From Frankiales bacterium (GTDB lineage Bacteria; Actinomycetota; Actinomycetes; Mycobacteriales; SCTD01), in contig JAODND010000076.1 in NCBI GenBank assembly GCA_025465465.1, positions 1-51,361 of the forward strand: a DNA stretch of 51,361 nucleotides, written 5' to 3'. Each line of letters opens with the position of its first letter. Position 1 is the stretch's first letter. A program made the position numbers and the translations under genes. Positions 17,620 through 25,459 of this stretch are shown here, in pieces. The notes under the pieces are model-generated. The model ran no database searches. It saw only the letters and a list, made by a program, of their open reading frames with translations, and had not been told where the DNA came from.

Positions 17620-18323
17620 GACAGCCGCTCCCTCAGCAACGCGTGGAGCTCGGGGTCGAGCAGGTGCCCGCTGCTCTCCGACACCACGAGGACAGCGTTC
17701 GAGAAGAGCTCTGAAGCCTCCTGCGCCATCGCGAGCGGGGCCGCGGAATCCCTTGCGCCCCAGACCATCTCGACCCGCGCCTTGGTCGCGAGCACCTGCT
17801 CGCGGTAGTCCTCGTTGACCAGCTTCACGAGGGTGTCGCGCATGACGCCGGTGGCGTTGCGGTAGTCCTCGCTTCCGCGCTTTCGCTTCTCCGCCTCCAT
17901 GCGCTCGTCGCTGACCAGGCCGAACCCGTTCGCCCGCTTCATCAAGCGATACCCGAGCGCTGGCTTGGAGGTGCCCGGGGAGCGCAGCAGCGGGACCCCG
18001 GTCAGCACGACCCTGTCGACGAGCTCTGGCCAGCCGGCAGCGAGGTGCACGGCGATCCGGCCTCCGAAGGAGTGCCCGGCGACCGTCCACCCGCCCTCGG
18101 CCAGCAGGGGCGCGAGCAGCTCGGCGTAGTCGCGGGACCCCCAGCCCGTCGGCGGCGGCGGCGAGGCCCCGAAGCCGGGCAGGTCGGCAGCGAGGGCGGG
18201 GACGCCCAGCGCGGGCAGCCAGTCGGCTCTGGTGCGCGCCCAACCGTGGAGGGCGAGCACGCGGGGGTCGTCGCCGGTCTTCTCGGCCAGGACCGCCCCG
18301 TCGAGGAGAGCGGTGAGAGCCAC
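17616..18323 (-). CDS. Alpha/beta hydrolase in the ligase operon
   Basis: The 235-residue protein from GTG 18323 has L-H-G-W near residue 25 (oxyanion loop), the nucleophile elbow A-G-H-S-F-G-G near 82, an acid motif W-G-A-R-D-S-A-A-P, and a terminal S-S-G-H-L-L-D-P supplying the histidine. The triad looks intact. There is no signal peptide, so it is cytoplasmic. It starts two bases after the Ddl-like stop and its own stop overlaps the MurF-like start, so it belongs to the same operon. It may be an amidase or esterase editing or releasing the product of the flanking ligases; that role is inferred from position only. Confidence 0.85.
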   Translation of the reverse strand: MALTALLDGAVLAEKTGDDPRVLALHGWARTRADWLPALGVPALAADLPGFGASPPPPTGWGSRDYAELLAPLLAEGGWTVAGHSFGGRIAVHLAAGWPELVDRVVLTGVPLLRSPGTSKPALGYRLMKRANGFGLVSDERMEAEKRKRGSEDYRNATGVMRDTLVKLVNEDYREQVLATKARVEMVWGARDSAAPLAMAQEASELFSNAVLVVSESSGHLLDPELHALLRERLS

Positions 18324-18325
18324 CC

Positions 18326-19279
18326 TCAGCCGCCGCGCTGCTTCGCGTTGGCGACGAGGGTCGCGTAGACCTCGGCGAGCTCGAGGCCGGCGCTCGTCAC
18401 CGCCAGCGGGAAGGTCGACGTCTCGGTCAGGCCGGGGGTGACGGCAGCCTCGAGCACCTGCGCAACGCCGTCGCGACCGACGATGACGTCGACACGGGAC
18501 AGGTCGCGCAGGCCCAGCAGCGCATGCACCTGCTCGGCCACGGCTCGGACGGCCGGCACGTCGAAGCGGCCGTCATCGTCGGCGAGCGAGGTGTAGCGCA
18601 CGTCGGAGCTGGCGTCGTAGCGCGCCTGGTAGTCGTAGGAGGTGCCCGCCGGGAGCTCGATGAGCATCGGGGCGAGCGCCTTGGGCCCGTCGCCGAGATC
18701 GAGTACGGGGACGGTCACCTCGTCTCCGTCGACCCAGGCCTCGAGGAGCACCTCCGGCGCATACGCGAACGCCTGCACGAGGGCACCGGGGAGCTCCTGC
18801 TCGTCACGCACGACCGAGACGCCGAGCGCCGATCCGCCCTGGACCGGCTTCACGACCAAGGGCAAACCGATGACGCTGTCGACGAGGTGGTAGAGGTTCT
18901 CGGGGCCGACCTCCCGGAAGATGGTGCTGGGCAGCGTGACCCATCGGGGCGTCGCCACCCCTGCCTCGACCATGCGGGTCTTGGCGATGGCCTTGTCATA
19001 GGCGCCGCGGCAGGCACCGGCGGTGCTCCCGACATACGGCAGCCCGGCCAGCTCGAGCAGCGCCTGCACGGTGCCGTTCTCACCCGTCCCTCCGTGCAGC
19101 GCCACGAACGCGACATCGGCCGAGCGGCCGGCGAGGAGCCCGACGAAGCGCTCGTCGACGTCCCAGTGGTCGACCTCGAGGCCTGCCTTCACGAGCTGCT
19201 CGGCCAACCGACGCCCGGAGCGGACCGAGACGTCCCGCTCGTGCGACAACCCGCCTGAGATGACCGCTACCTGATGCAC
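18326..19279 (-). CDS. ATP-grasp ligase, Ddl-like, with altered metal-site motif
   Basis: The 317-residue protein has the Ddl fold signatures: G-G-L-S-H-E-R-D-V-S at the N-terminus, L-H-G-G-T-G-E-N-G near residue 62, and the ATP loop K-P-V-Q-G-G-S-A-L-G. The C-terminal signature reads E-A-A-V-T-P-G-L-T-E-T-S where Ddl enzymes have E-x-N-T-x-P-G. The Mg-ligand Asn is thus replaced by Ala, while the upstream Asp (R-V-D) and the Glu are kept. It may be an active ligase with other metal coordination or specificity, or a regulator of the second Ddl. It is the first gene of the four-gene operon, its start facing the S53 peptidase across 125 bases. Confidence 0.85.
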   Translation of the reverse strand: MHQVAVISGGLSHERDVSVRSGRRLAEQLVKAGLEVDHWDVDERFVGLLAGRSADVAFVALHGGTGENGTVQALLELAGLPYVGSTAGACRGAYDKAIAKTRMVEAGVATPRWVTLPSTIFREVGPENLYHLVDSVIGLPLVVKPVQGGSALGVSVVRDEQELPGALVQAFAYAPEVLLEAWVDGDEVTVPVLDLGDGPKALAPMLIELPAGTSYDYQARYDASSDVRYTSLADDDGRFDVPAVRAVAEQVHALLGLRDLSRVDVIVGRDGVAQVLEAAVTPGLTETSTFPLAVTSAGLELAEVYATLVANAKQRGG

Positions 19280-19312
19280 GCGCCAAGGCTAGTCGGGCCG
19301 TCCCGAGGAGGT

Positions 19313-19334
19313 GTTCAGGCCTGGTTCAGAGGAT
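19313..19334 (+). promoter_or_regulatory. PHO-box-like direct repeat
   Basis: Two 11-base units, GTTCAGGCCTG and GTTCAGAGGAT, are adjacent and in phase. PhoP boxes of Streptomyces are built from 11-base direct repeats beginning with G-[GT]-TCA followed by pyrimidines. The GTTCA half matches and the rest does not, so this is a weak candidate. It lies between the divergent Ddl-like and S53 peptidase genes. Confidence 0.3.
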
Positions 19335-19404
19335 GGCGGCAGGCACTCGCGAATCCCGACATGCACGCCCCCAACCTCCCCCCGACCGTGCTCCAGGAGC
19401 TCCC

Positions 19405-21816
19405 GTGATCCCCCTGTCCCGCCGCCGTGCGGTCGCCGCTGCCGGCGTCCTCGGCCTGCTCATCACCGGCGGCGCGGCCGCCGCCGCGACGTCGCGCCCC
19501 GCCGTGGCACACCGCGTTCCGTCGTACCTGCTCGGGCTGTCCCGTGCCACCCGGCTCGGCGCGGCCGACCCGCGGGAGACGTTGCACCTGTCGGTGTCGC
19601 TGAACCGTCCCGATCCCGCCGGCGAGGCCCGGCTGCTGGAGCAGGTCGACGATCCCGCGAGCCCGCTGTACCGGCACTTCCTCACGCCTGCCGAGTTCGC
19701 CCAGCGCTTCGGCGTGACCCCGAGCGCGACCACGGCGACCCGCGAGTGGTTGAGCCGGTCGGGCTTCACCGTCGACAGCACGTCGCCGACGGGCGACTTC
19801 CTGACCGTCTCGGGCACCGTCGCCGCTGTGCAGAAGGCGTTCGCCGTGCACGAGAACCGCTACCTGTCCCAGGGTCGGCACTTCATCGCCAACGACGCGC
19901 CGCCGCTCGTGCCGACGGACTTGCCGATCGGCGCCGTCTCAGGCCTCGACACCGTTCGCTCGTTCGTGCCGACCGGGAAGCCCGCCACCCGCGGCTCCGG
20001 CAGCTTCGCCGGCACCCTCACGCCGACCGACCTGTGGGGCCTCTACGACCTGCCCAAGGACAACCTCGGGCAGGGCCAGACGGCCGGCCTGTTCGGTGAG
20101 GGCGAGCCCGACACGGTGGTGCAGAACCTCCGCTACTTCGAGAAGGCCCAGGATCTGCCGAAGGTCCCGGTCCGGGTCGTCACGACCGAGGGCGGCGGCT
20201 TCCAGGACTACGGCGACAATGCCGGCAACATCGAGTGGTACCTCGACAGCCAGGCGATCACCGGGATGGCGCCCGACCTGGCTCGCCTCGACCTGTACTT
20301 CGCCAAGACGCTGTTCGACCACGACATCTTCGCGTCGTTCAAGAAGTGGGCCGACGACCCGAACGGTCCGCTCCAGATGAACGCGTCGTTCGGCGAGTGC
20401 GAGGCCAACCCGTCCAACCCGGCAACCGGTCCGCTCGCGCAGATCCCCTACGGCACCGAGGTCGGCGACGAGCTCGAGGCCATCGGCGAGCCGGTCCTGC
20501 AGCAGGCCAACCTCGAGGGCCGCACGTTGTTCGCCTCGACGGGCGACACCGGATCCGGCTGCCCCGAGGTCGTCGTCCCGGTGCTCGGGGCCGGCAACGG
20601 TGTCGCGATCCAGCCGATCCCGATGGTCAACTACCCGGCGGCGAGCCCGCACGCGGTCGCCGTCGGCGGCACGGTGCTGACCACGGACGGCACCGACCAC
20701 GCGAAGCGCACCAACGAGCAGTCCTGGCTGTTCACCGGCGGCGGCGCCAGCCACTTCATCGCCGAGCCGAGCTATCAGCGGGCGATCCCGCAGATCACGC
20801 AGCCCTGCGTGGCGCACGCCGACGGCCAGCCCTACGCAGGCGCCCCTCCGACCTGTCGTGGCATCCCGGACCTGTCGACGCTGTCGGGCAACATCACCGG
20901 CAACGGCTATGTCATCGACTCCGACGGTGCACCGTCGAGCGAGGGCGGCACCAGCCTGTCCAGCCCGCTGATGGTGGGGATGTGGAGCCGCATCCAGGCC
21001 GCCGCGCCGACCGCAAAGGGCCTCGGCTTCGCAAACCCGGTGCTCTATCGCCTCGGCGCCAACCCCAAGGAGTACGCGCGCGACTTCCACGACATCACCC
21101 AGGCCGAGCACGGCGCTCCCGGCAACGGCACCTACCTCGACGGCAAGGGCTGGGACTACGTCTCCGGCCTCGGGTCCCCGGACGTCTCCCGGATCATGCG
21201 CGACGTCCTCGGCCGCACGCGGGCGCGGGTGCAGCGGCACGTCGTCGAGGCCGCGGTCACGTCCGAGTGCACCGCTGCCTTCCGCAGCCCGAGCAACAAC
21301 GCGACCGACCCGCTGGACTCGACCGGCGAGGAGGCGTCGGTCGACATCGCGACCGGCTCCCTGAAGCTCTCCACCGACGGTCGGAGCATCGTGGCGACCC
21401 TGCGCGGATCCGGCCTGTCGCCGACGCCGCCACCGGACGCGACCGGAGGGGAGTCCTTCCACGTGCTGTGGCAGTACGGCGACCAGGTCTGGTTCGCCGC
21501 TGCCGAGGTCAGCTCGACGGGCAAGGTGACCTACAGCAGCGGGCACGCCGGCAACAACGGCTACACCGACCTGGGCGGGTCGAAGGCCACCGGCACCTTC
21601 TCCGACGGCACCCTCACGATCAGCGTGCCGCGCAGCGAGGTCGGCGCCCCGCCGCTCGGTGCTTCGCTGCGCTATCCGTTTGCGGTCGCGAGCGTGTCGG
21701 TCGGGGAGGGCGTCACGCTCGGCCTCACCGTCGACACGGCCAGCCAGCCGACCTCGGGGCCCTCGACAAGCGTCGGCCAGGCGTTGGTCCTCGGCTCGGC
21801 CTGCCGCAAGCGGTAG
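19405..21816 (+). CDS. Secreted S53 family (sedolisin/kumamolisin) serine-carboxyl peptidase
   Basis: The 803-residue protein starts at GTG 19405 with AGGAG six bases upstream. The N-terminus S-R-R-R-A-V-A-A-A-G is a signal peptide, possibly of the Tat type. A pro-kumamolisin activation domain spans about 45-190 (including Y-R-H-F-L-T-P-A-E-F). The catalytic triad is visible: Glu277 and Asp281 (E-x3-D in N-I-E-W-Y-L-D) and Ser517 in G-G-T-S-L-S-S-P, with the oxyanion Asp381 in S-T-G-D-T-G-S-G. A C-terminal domain of about 190 residues of unknown type follows the peptidase. It is an acid-active secreted endopeptidase by family. It sits between the ligase operon and the second Asp-box gene, tail-to-tail with the latter. 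Confidence 0.92.
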   Translation: MIPLSRRRAVAAAGVLGLLITGGAAAAATSRPAVAHRVPSYLLGLSRATRLGAADPRETLHLSVSLNRPDPAGEARLLEQVDDPASPLYRHFLTPAEFAQRFGVTPSATTATREWLSRSGFTVDSTSPTGDFLTVSGTVAAVQKAFAVHENRYLSQGRHFIANDAPPLVPTDLPIGAVSGLDTVRSFVPTGKPATRGSGSFAGTLTPTDLWGLYDLPKDNLGQGQTAGLFGEGEPDTVVQNLRYFEKAQDLPKVPVRVVTTEGGGFQDYGDNAGNIEWYLDSQAITGMAPDLARLDLYFAKTLFDHDIFASFKKWADDPNGPLQMNASFGECEANPSNPATGPLAQIPYGTEVGDELEAIGEPVLQQANLEGRTLFASTGDTGSGCPEVVVPVLGAGNGVAIQPIPMVNYPAASPHAVAVGGTVLTTDGTDHAKRTNEQSWLFTGGGASHFIAEPSYQRAIPQITQPCVAHADGQPYAGAPPTCRGIPDLSTLSGNITGNGYVIDSDGAPSSEGGTSLSSPLMVGMWSRIQAAAPTAKGLGFANPVLYRLGANPKEYARDFHDITQAEHGAPGNGTYLDGKGWDYVSGLGSPDVSRIMRDVLGRTRARVQRHVVEAAVTSECTAAFRSPSNNATDPLDSTGEEASVDIATGSLKLSTDGRSIVATLRGSGLSPTPPPDATGGESFHVLWQYGDQVWFAAAEVSSTGKVTYSSGHAGNNGYTDLGGSKATGTFSDGTLTISVPRSEVGAPPLGASLRYPFAVASVSVGEGVTLGLTVDTASQPTSGPSTSVGQALVLGSACRKR

Positions 21817-21837
21817 GCACCGACCGACTCGAGCTGA

Positions 21838-23472
21838 CTACGAGCGCGAGCGTGCCCGTCGGACCGCGGCTGCGCAGCCGAGGACCAGCAGTGCGAGCAC
21901 TGCCACGAGGGGTGCCCCGCCCGTCGCCGCGAGCGAGCCGCCGGGCGTGCTGGTCGTCGGCGTCGGACCGGTGCCGCGTGTGGTGGGCCGGCCGGGCGTC
22001 GTCACGGGAGACGACAGGGTCTCGTGGGCAAACAGCGACGGTCCGCTGACCTCGCGGGCGACCATCGACACGCCGCCCTTGCCGCCGCTCGTCTTGTCGG
22101 TGATGCAGGCCTTGGTGCAGCCGTCCGTGTAGGCGACCAGCACCCGTCCGTGCTTGTCGACGGTGATGTCGTTGAAGTCGAGCAGGTTGCGCTGGTTGCA
22201 CAGCCGGGCGTCGGCGACGTTCTTGTTCGACGTGCCCTGCAGGTCGATGCAGCCGCGCTGCACCGGGTCGAGGGGCGTGACGTCGACCGTCGTCCAGCTC
22301 GCGCCGCCGTCGAGCGTCGTGGCGACGTAGAGGTGCCACTCGCCGAGGAAGCCGATGTGCTGGTCGTCACCGATCCCGCGCGTGCCGAGGAAGGCGAAGG
22401 CGGCCCGTCCGGGGTCACCGGCGATGACCTCGGGGAACTGCACGTTGTTCACCCCGAGCGCGGTGCTCACGTCGTAGGGCTTGGACCAGGTCTTGCCGTG
22501 GTCGTGCGAGACCGCGATCTTCGCGGCGCTCTTGATCCCGAGCTGGGTCTCGGTCGGGTTGGTCCCGTCCTCCCAGCCGAAGTAGGTCGTGTTGGCCTTG
22601 TCGAAGGCGACCGACGGGTCGCTCTCGTCCTGGTTGTGAGCGCCCGGCACCTTGCGGACGTTCCAGGTGGTGCCGTTGTCCTCGCTGACGATGACGGCAG
22701 GCTCGCCCCCGAAGAACTCCGAGTTCGTCAGGTTGTTGGGCGTCGGGGTGCCGCCGCATCCCTTGTTGGGCAGGTAGACGATGCCGTCGGAGTCGACCCG
22801 CAGGTGCCCGTGGATCGCCGAGCAGGCGCCGCCGTACGCGTCGTCGGAGTGGATCGCCGGGGACTCCGGGACGTTGTACGCCGGAGAGCTGAACGGGAAC
22901 GTCAGGCCGCCGTCATCGCTGCGGGCGCAGGTGCCGCTGTAGCCGTTCTGCGCGCAGTAGTAGACCGCGTCGGGATAGCCCGTCAGGCCGGCCGTGGCGG
23001 GGCGGCCCTCCTTCGTGTAGGGGCCGCCGCCGACCGTCTGGTGGTCGAGGAACGTGGCCGGACCACAACCGGTCGACGGCGTCCAGGTCTTGCCGGCGTC
23101 GTCGGAGTAGGACAGCAGGCTGCAGGCCGCGGTGAGCTGCGACGTGAACGACCGATGGGTCCTCTGGTCGGTGAACCCGATCGGGTCGAGAGACGTCTTG
23201 GCGTCCGGGTCGGACACGTTCGAGGCCTCGATGAGCTTGTTCTGAGCGTTCCAGCGCATCCGGACGGTCGTCGTGCCGGCGGTGAACATGGCGGCGTCGG
23301 CGTGGGTGTCGTAGCCGATCGACGGCTCGCCGCTGTTGTGGCCGACCTCGTAGGTCTGGTAGGTCGGGACGCTCGGGAGCGCGGCGACCGACGGTATCTG
23401 CAGCAGGGCCGCCGTGGTCAGGCCCGCGAGGGGGACGAGCACGAGGGCACGGCGGCGAGCGATGGGAGTCAC
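21838..23472 (-). CDS. Secreted Asp-box (sialidase-like) protein with LAATG sorting signal, second copy
   Basis: The 544-residue protein starts at ATG 23472 with a signal peptide (R-R-R-A-L-V-L-V-P-L-A-G-L). Asp-box-like repeats include S-D-D-A-G-K-T-W, S-D-D-G-G-L-T-F, S-E-D-N-G-T-T-W, S-H-D-H-G-K-T-W and L-D-G-G-A-S-W, indicating a beta-propeller. The middle is cysteine-rich, suggesting disulphides. After a threonine/proline-rich stretch comes L-A-A-T-G (514-518), a hydrophobic helix and an arginine tail, a sortase E-type anchor. It is related in plan to the gene at 11827 but not closely similar in sequence. The substrate is unknown, and no sialidase active-site set was recognised. Confidence 0.85.
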   Translation of the reverse strand: MTPIARRRALVLVPLAGLTTAALLQIPSVAALPSVPTYQTYEVGHNSGEPSIGYDTHADAAMFTAGTTTVRMRWNAQNKLIEASNVSDPDAKTSLDPIGFTDQRTHRSFTSQLTAACSLLSYSDDAGKTWTPSTGCGPATFLDHQTVGGGPYTKEGRPATAGLTGYPDAVYYCAQNGYSGTCARSDDGGLTFPFSSPAYNVPESPAIHSDDAYGGACSAIHGHLRVDSDGIVYLPNKGCGGTPTPNNLTNSEFFGGEPAVIVSEDNGTTWNVRKVPGAHNQDESDPSVAFDKANTTYFGWEDGTNPTETQLGIKSAAKIAVSHDHGKTWSKPYDVSTALGVNNVQFPEVIAGDPGRAAFAFLGTRGIGDDQHIGFLGEWHLYVATTLDGGASWTTVDVTPLDPVQRGCIDLQGTSNKNVADARLCNQRNLLDFNDITVDKHGRVLVAYTDGCTKACITDKTSGGKGGVSMVAREVSGPSLFAHETLSSPVTTPGRPTTRGTGPTPTTSTPGGSLAATGGAPLVAVLALLVLGCAAAVRRARSRS

Positions 23473-23548
23473 GCCGTCTCACTTCGACGCGCGCCGGGGG
23501 TCTCCTTCCGGGGTGGGACGCCCTATGCGTCCGGGTCCTGGAGGTCTA

Positions 23549-23566
23549 CGTTGCGCGCAAGCAACG
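23549..23566. promoter_or_regulatory. Inverted repeat upstream of a membrane protein gene
   Basis: CGTTGC (23549-23554) and GCAACG (23561-23566) are perfect inverted copies, and TTGCGCGCAA (23551-23560) is a perfect palindrome within. It lies 17 bases before the ATG at 23583 and could be an operator or a leader hairpin. No regulator family is assigned. Confidence 0.35.
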
Positions 23567-23582
23567 CTCACGGGGGGTTCCG

Positions 23583-24107
23583 ATGGCTGAGTTCGACCTC
23601 AACAAGGTCAAGGGCAACGACCGCTTCATCGCCGGCGGGGCGATCGTGCTGTTCATCCTGAGCTTCTTCCCCTGGTACACGGTGTCGTACAAGGGCGCCC
23701 TCGGCGGCCTCGGCGGTTTCGGCACCAGCGGGAGCCTCAACGGCTGGCACATCTACGGCCTGAACAAGGTGGCCATCCTGCTCGCGTTGGCCGCGGGAGC
23801 GATCGTGATCGCCCGGCTGATGGGCCTGCTGGACAGCATCGACCTGCCGGCGGGCGTCAACCTCATCACGCTCGCGGTGTCGGGTCTCGCCACCGTGATC
23901 TTGGTGCTGCGCCTGCTCGGCAGCTATCACAGCGCCGGTAGCGGCAGTCTCAAGATCACCGCCCACCCCGGTTTCGGCTGGTACGTCAGCATTCTCGTCT
24001 CGGCTGCCATGACGTACTTCGCCTACCTCAACTTCAAGACCTCCGGCGAGGCGATGCCCACGACGCCGAGCCACACAGTGACTCCCCCGACCCCGCCGTC
24101 GACCTGA
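23583..24107 (+). CDS. Four-helix membrane protein of unknown function
   Basis: The 174-residue protein starts at ATG 23583 after a GGGGGG-type ribosome site. After a short polar N-terminus (L-N-K-V-K-G-N-D-R-F) it has four hydrophobic segments near 17-32, 60-78, 95-113 and 132-148, and a proline/threonine-rich tail (T-P-P-T-P-P-S-T). I recognise no catalytic residues. It resembles generic actinobacterial integral membrane proteins of unknown role. The SRPBCC gene follows 23 bases downstream, so the two may be cotranscribed. Confidence 0.75.
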   Translation: MAEFDLNKVKGNDRFIAGGAIVLFILSFFPWYTVSYKGALGGLGGFGTSGSLNGWHIYGLNKVAILLALAAGAIVIARLMGLLDSIDLPAGVNLITLAVSGLATVILVLRLLGSYHSAGSGSLKITAHPGFGWYVSILVSAAMTYFAYLNFKTSGEAMPTTPSHTVTPPTPPST

Positions 24108-24130
24108 GCCAGACCTTCCGCGCCGAGGCC

Positions 24131-24544
24131 GTGAGCAGCGCGTCACCGGCCCAGGTGTTCGCGCTGCTCGAGGCTGGTGACCGCTGGTCGGAGTGGGCCG
24201 GCCCGTTCGTGCCGCGGTCGCGCTGGGCGGTGGCGGTCGAGCCGCCAGGAACGGTGGGCGCGGTGCGCCGACTCGGGGTCGGGCCGCTCGGCAGCTCCGA
24301 ACGGATCGTGGAGCACGTGCCGGGTCAGCGGCTCTCCTATGTCATCGACTCCTGGCAGCCCTATCGGGACTACCGGGCCGACGTCGACCTGGTGCCGACG
24401 ACCGACGGTGGCACCCGCATCGTGTGGCGGGCCAGCTTCGTCCCGCGCCTCCCGGGCACCGGCGCGCTGCTGCGCGCAGGTCTGCGTGGGCTGGTCGCCC
24501 GCTTCGCGAAGAACCTCGCCAAGGCCGCCGAGCGCTCTGGGTAG
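24131..24544 (+). CDS. SRPBCC (START-like) family protein
   Basis: The 137-residue product from GTG 24131 shows the SRPBCC pattern: A-S-P-A-Q-V-F-A-L-L-E at the N-terminus, a central G-S-S-E-R-I-V-E strand, then T-R-I-V-W-R-A-S-F and a C-terminal helix. The family binds hydrophobic ligands in a deep cavity and includes polyketide cyclases and AHSA1-like proteins. The first strand seems to begin upstream (F-R-A-E-A-V-S-S), where I see no canonical start codon, so the true N-terminus may be slightly longer. It precedes cphB by nine bases and may be cotranscribed with cphBA, though a link to cyanophycin is not known. Confidence 0.75.
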   Translation: MSSASPAQVFALLEAGDRWSEWAGPFVPRSRWAVAVEPPGTVGAVRRLGVGPLGSSERIVEHVPGQRLSYVIDSWQPYRDYRADVDLVPTTDGGTRIVWRASFVPRLPGTGALLRAGLRGLVARFAKNLAKAAERSG

Positions 24545-24553
24545 GGTCGCCGG

Positions 24554-25450
24554 ATGACCGGCGGCCCCCTCATGGTGATCGGTGGGGCCGAGGACAAGAC
24601 CGGCACCCGCCAGCTCCTGTCGCGGTTCGCGAAGCTCGCGGGCGGGTCGTCCGCGCGCATCGCAGTGGTCGCCACCGCCTCCTCGCTGGGACCGGAGATC
24701 ATCGAGGCCTACCGCGAGGCGTTCGCCGCCGTGGGAGTCACCGACGTGGTCGCCCCGAGACCGCACACCCGGGCCGACGCCTCCGACCCGGAGCTCGTGG
24801 CGGACATCGACAACGCGACGGGCGTCTTCATGACCGGCGGCAACCAGTCGACGCTTTCCGGGGTGGTCGTCGGGACGCCCTTCGGCACGGCCATTGCGGC
24901 GGCCCACCTCCGGGGAGCAGTCGTCGGTGGCACGTCTGCCGGCGCCTCCGTGCAGAGCGAGCACATGGTGGCGTTCGGCCGTCCCGGCGCGACCCCGAAG
25001 CTGCGGATGGCGCAGATGTCCGCCGGCCTCGGACTGCTCCCCGGGCTCGTCATCGACCAGCACTTCGACCAGCGCAACCGCTATGGCCGGCTGCTCACCT
25101 TGGTCTCGCACGCCCCCCACCTGCTGGGCATGGGAGTCGACGAGGACACCGCAGCGGTCGTCACCGGGACCACCATGGAGGTGATCGGCCGGGGCGCCGT
25201 GACGCTGTTCGACGGACGCTGGATGACCAGCAACGTCGACACGGCGCGTGGCTCCTCCGCCCTGCTCGCGTCGGGTGTGGTCCTGCACTCGCTGCCCTCC
25301 GGTTCGCGCTTCGACCTGGAGGCCCGGGTGCTGCTGTCCGGGATCGGTGGCCGTCCGGACGACCTCCGGGAGACCCACGCCACCCCCACCGGCTCGCTCG
25401 AGCGGCGGATCGCCGTCGAGGGCGCGCTGGGCGACCAGTCACGCACCTAG
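24554..25450 (+). CDS. cphB: Cyanophycinase
   Basis: The 298-residue protein from ATG 24554 is an S51-family serine exopeptidase. It has V-I-G-G-A-E-D-K near the N-terminus, F-M-T-G-G-N-Q near residue 95, the nucleophile motif G-G-T-S-A-G-A-S with Ser128, and D-Q-H-F-D-Q-R-N-R-Y-G-R-L near 157, the family's substrate-site signature. CphB cleaves cyanophycin (multi-L-arginyl-poly-L-aspartate) to beta-Asp-Arg dipeptides. The cphA start is nine bases downstream, an operon coupling synthesis and mobilisation of a nitrogen reserve. The length and motifs are normal for the family. Confidence 0.95.
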   Translation: MTGGPLMVIGGAEDKTGTRQLLSRFAKLAGGSSARIAVVATASSLGPEIIEAYREAFAAVGVTDVVAPRPHTRADASDPELVADIDNATGVFMTGGNQSTLSGVVVGTPFGTAIAAAHLRGAVVGGTSAGASVQSEHMVAFGRPGATPKLRMAQMSAGLGLLPGLVIDQHFDQRNRYGRLLTLVSHAPHLLGMGVDEDTAAVVTGTTMEVIGRGAVTLFDGRWMTSNVDTARGSSALLASGVVLHSLPSGSRFDLEARVLLSGIGGRPDDLRETHATPTGSLERRIAVEGALGDQSRT

Positions 25451-25459
25451 GAGGGGTCA

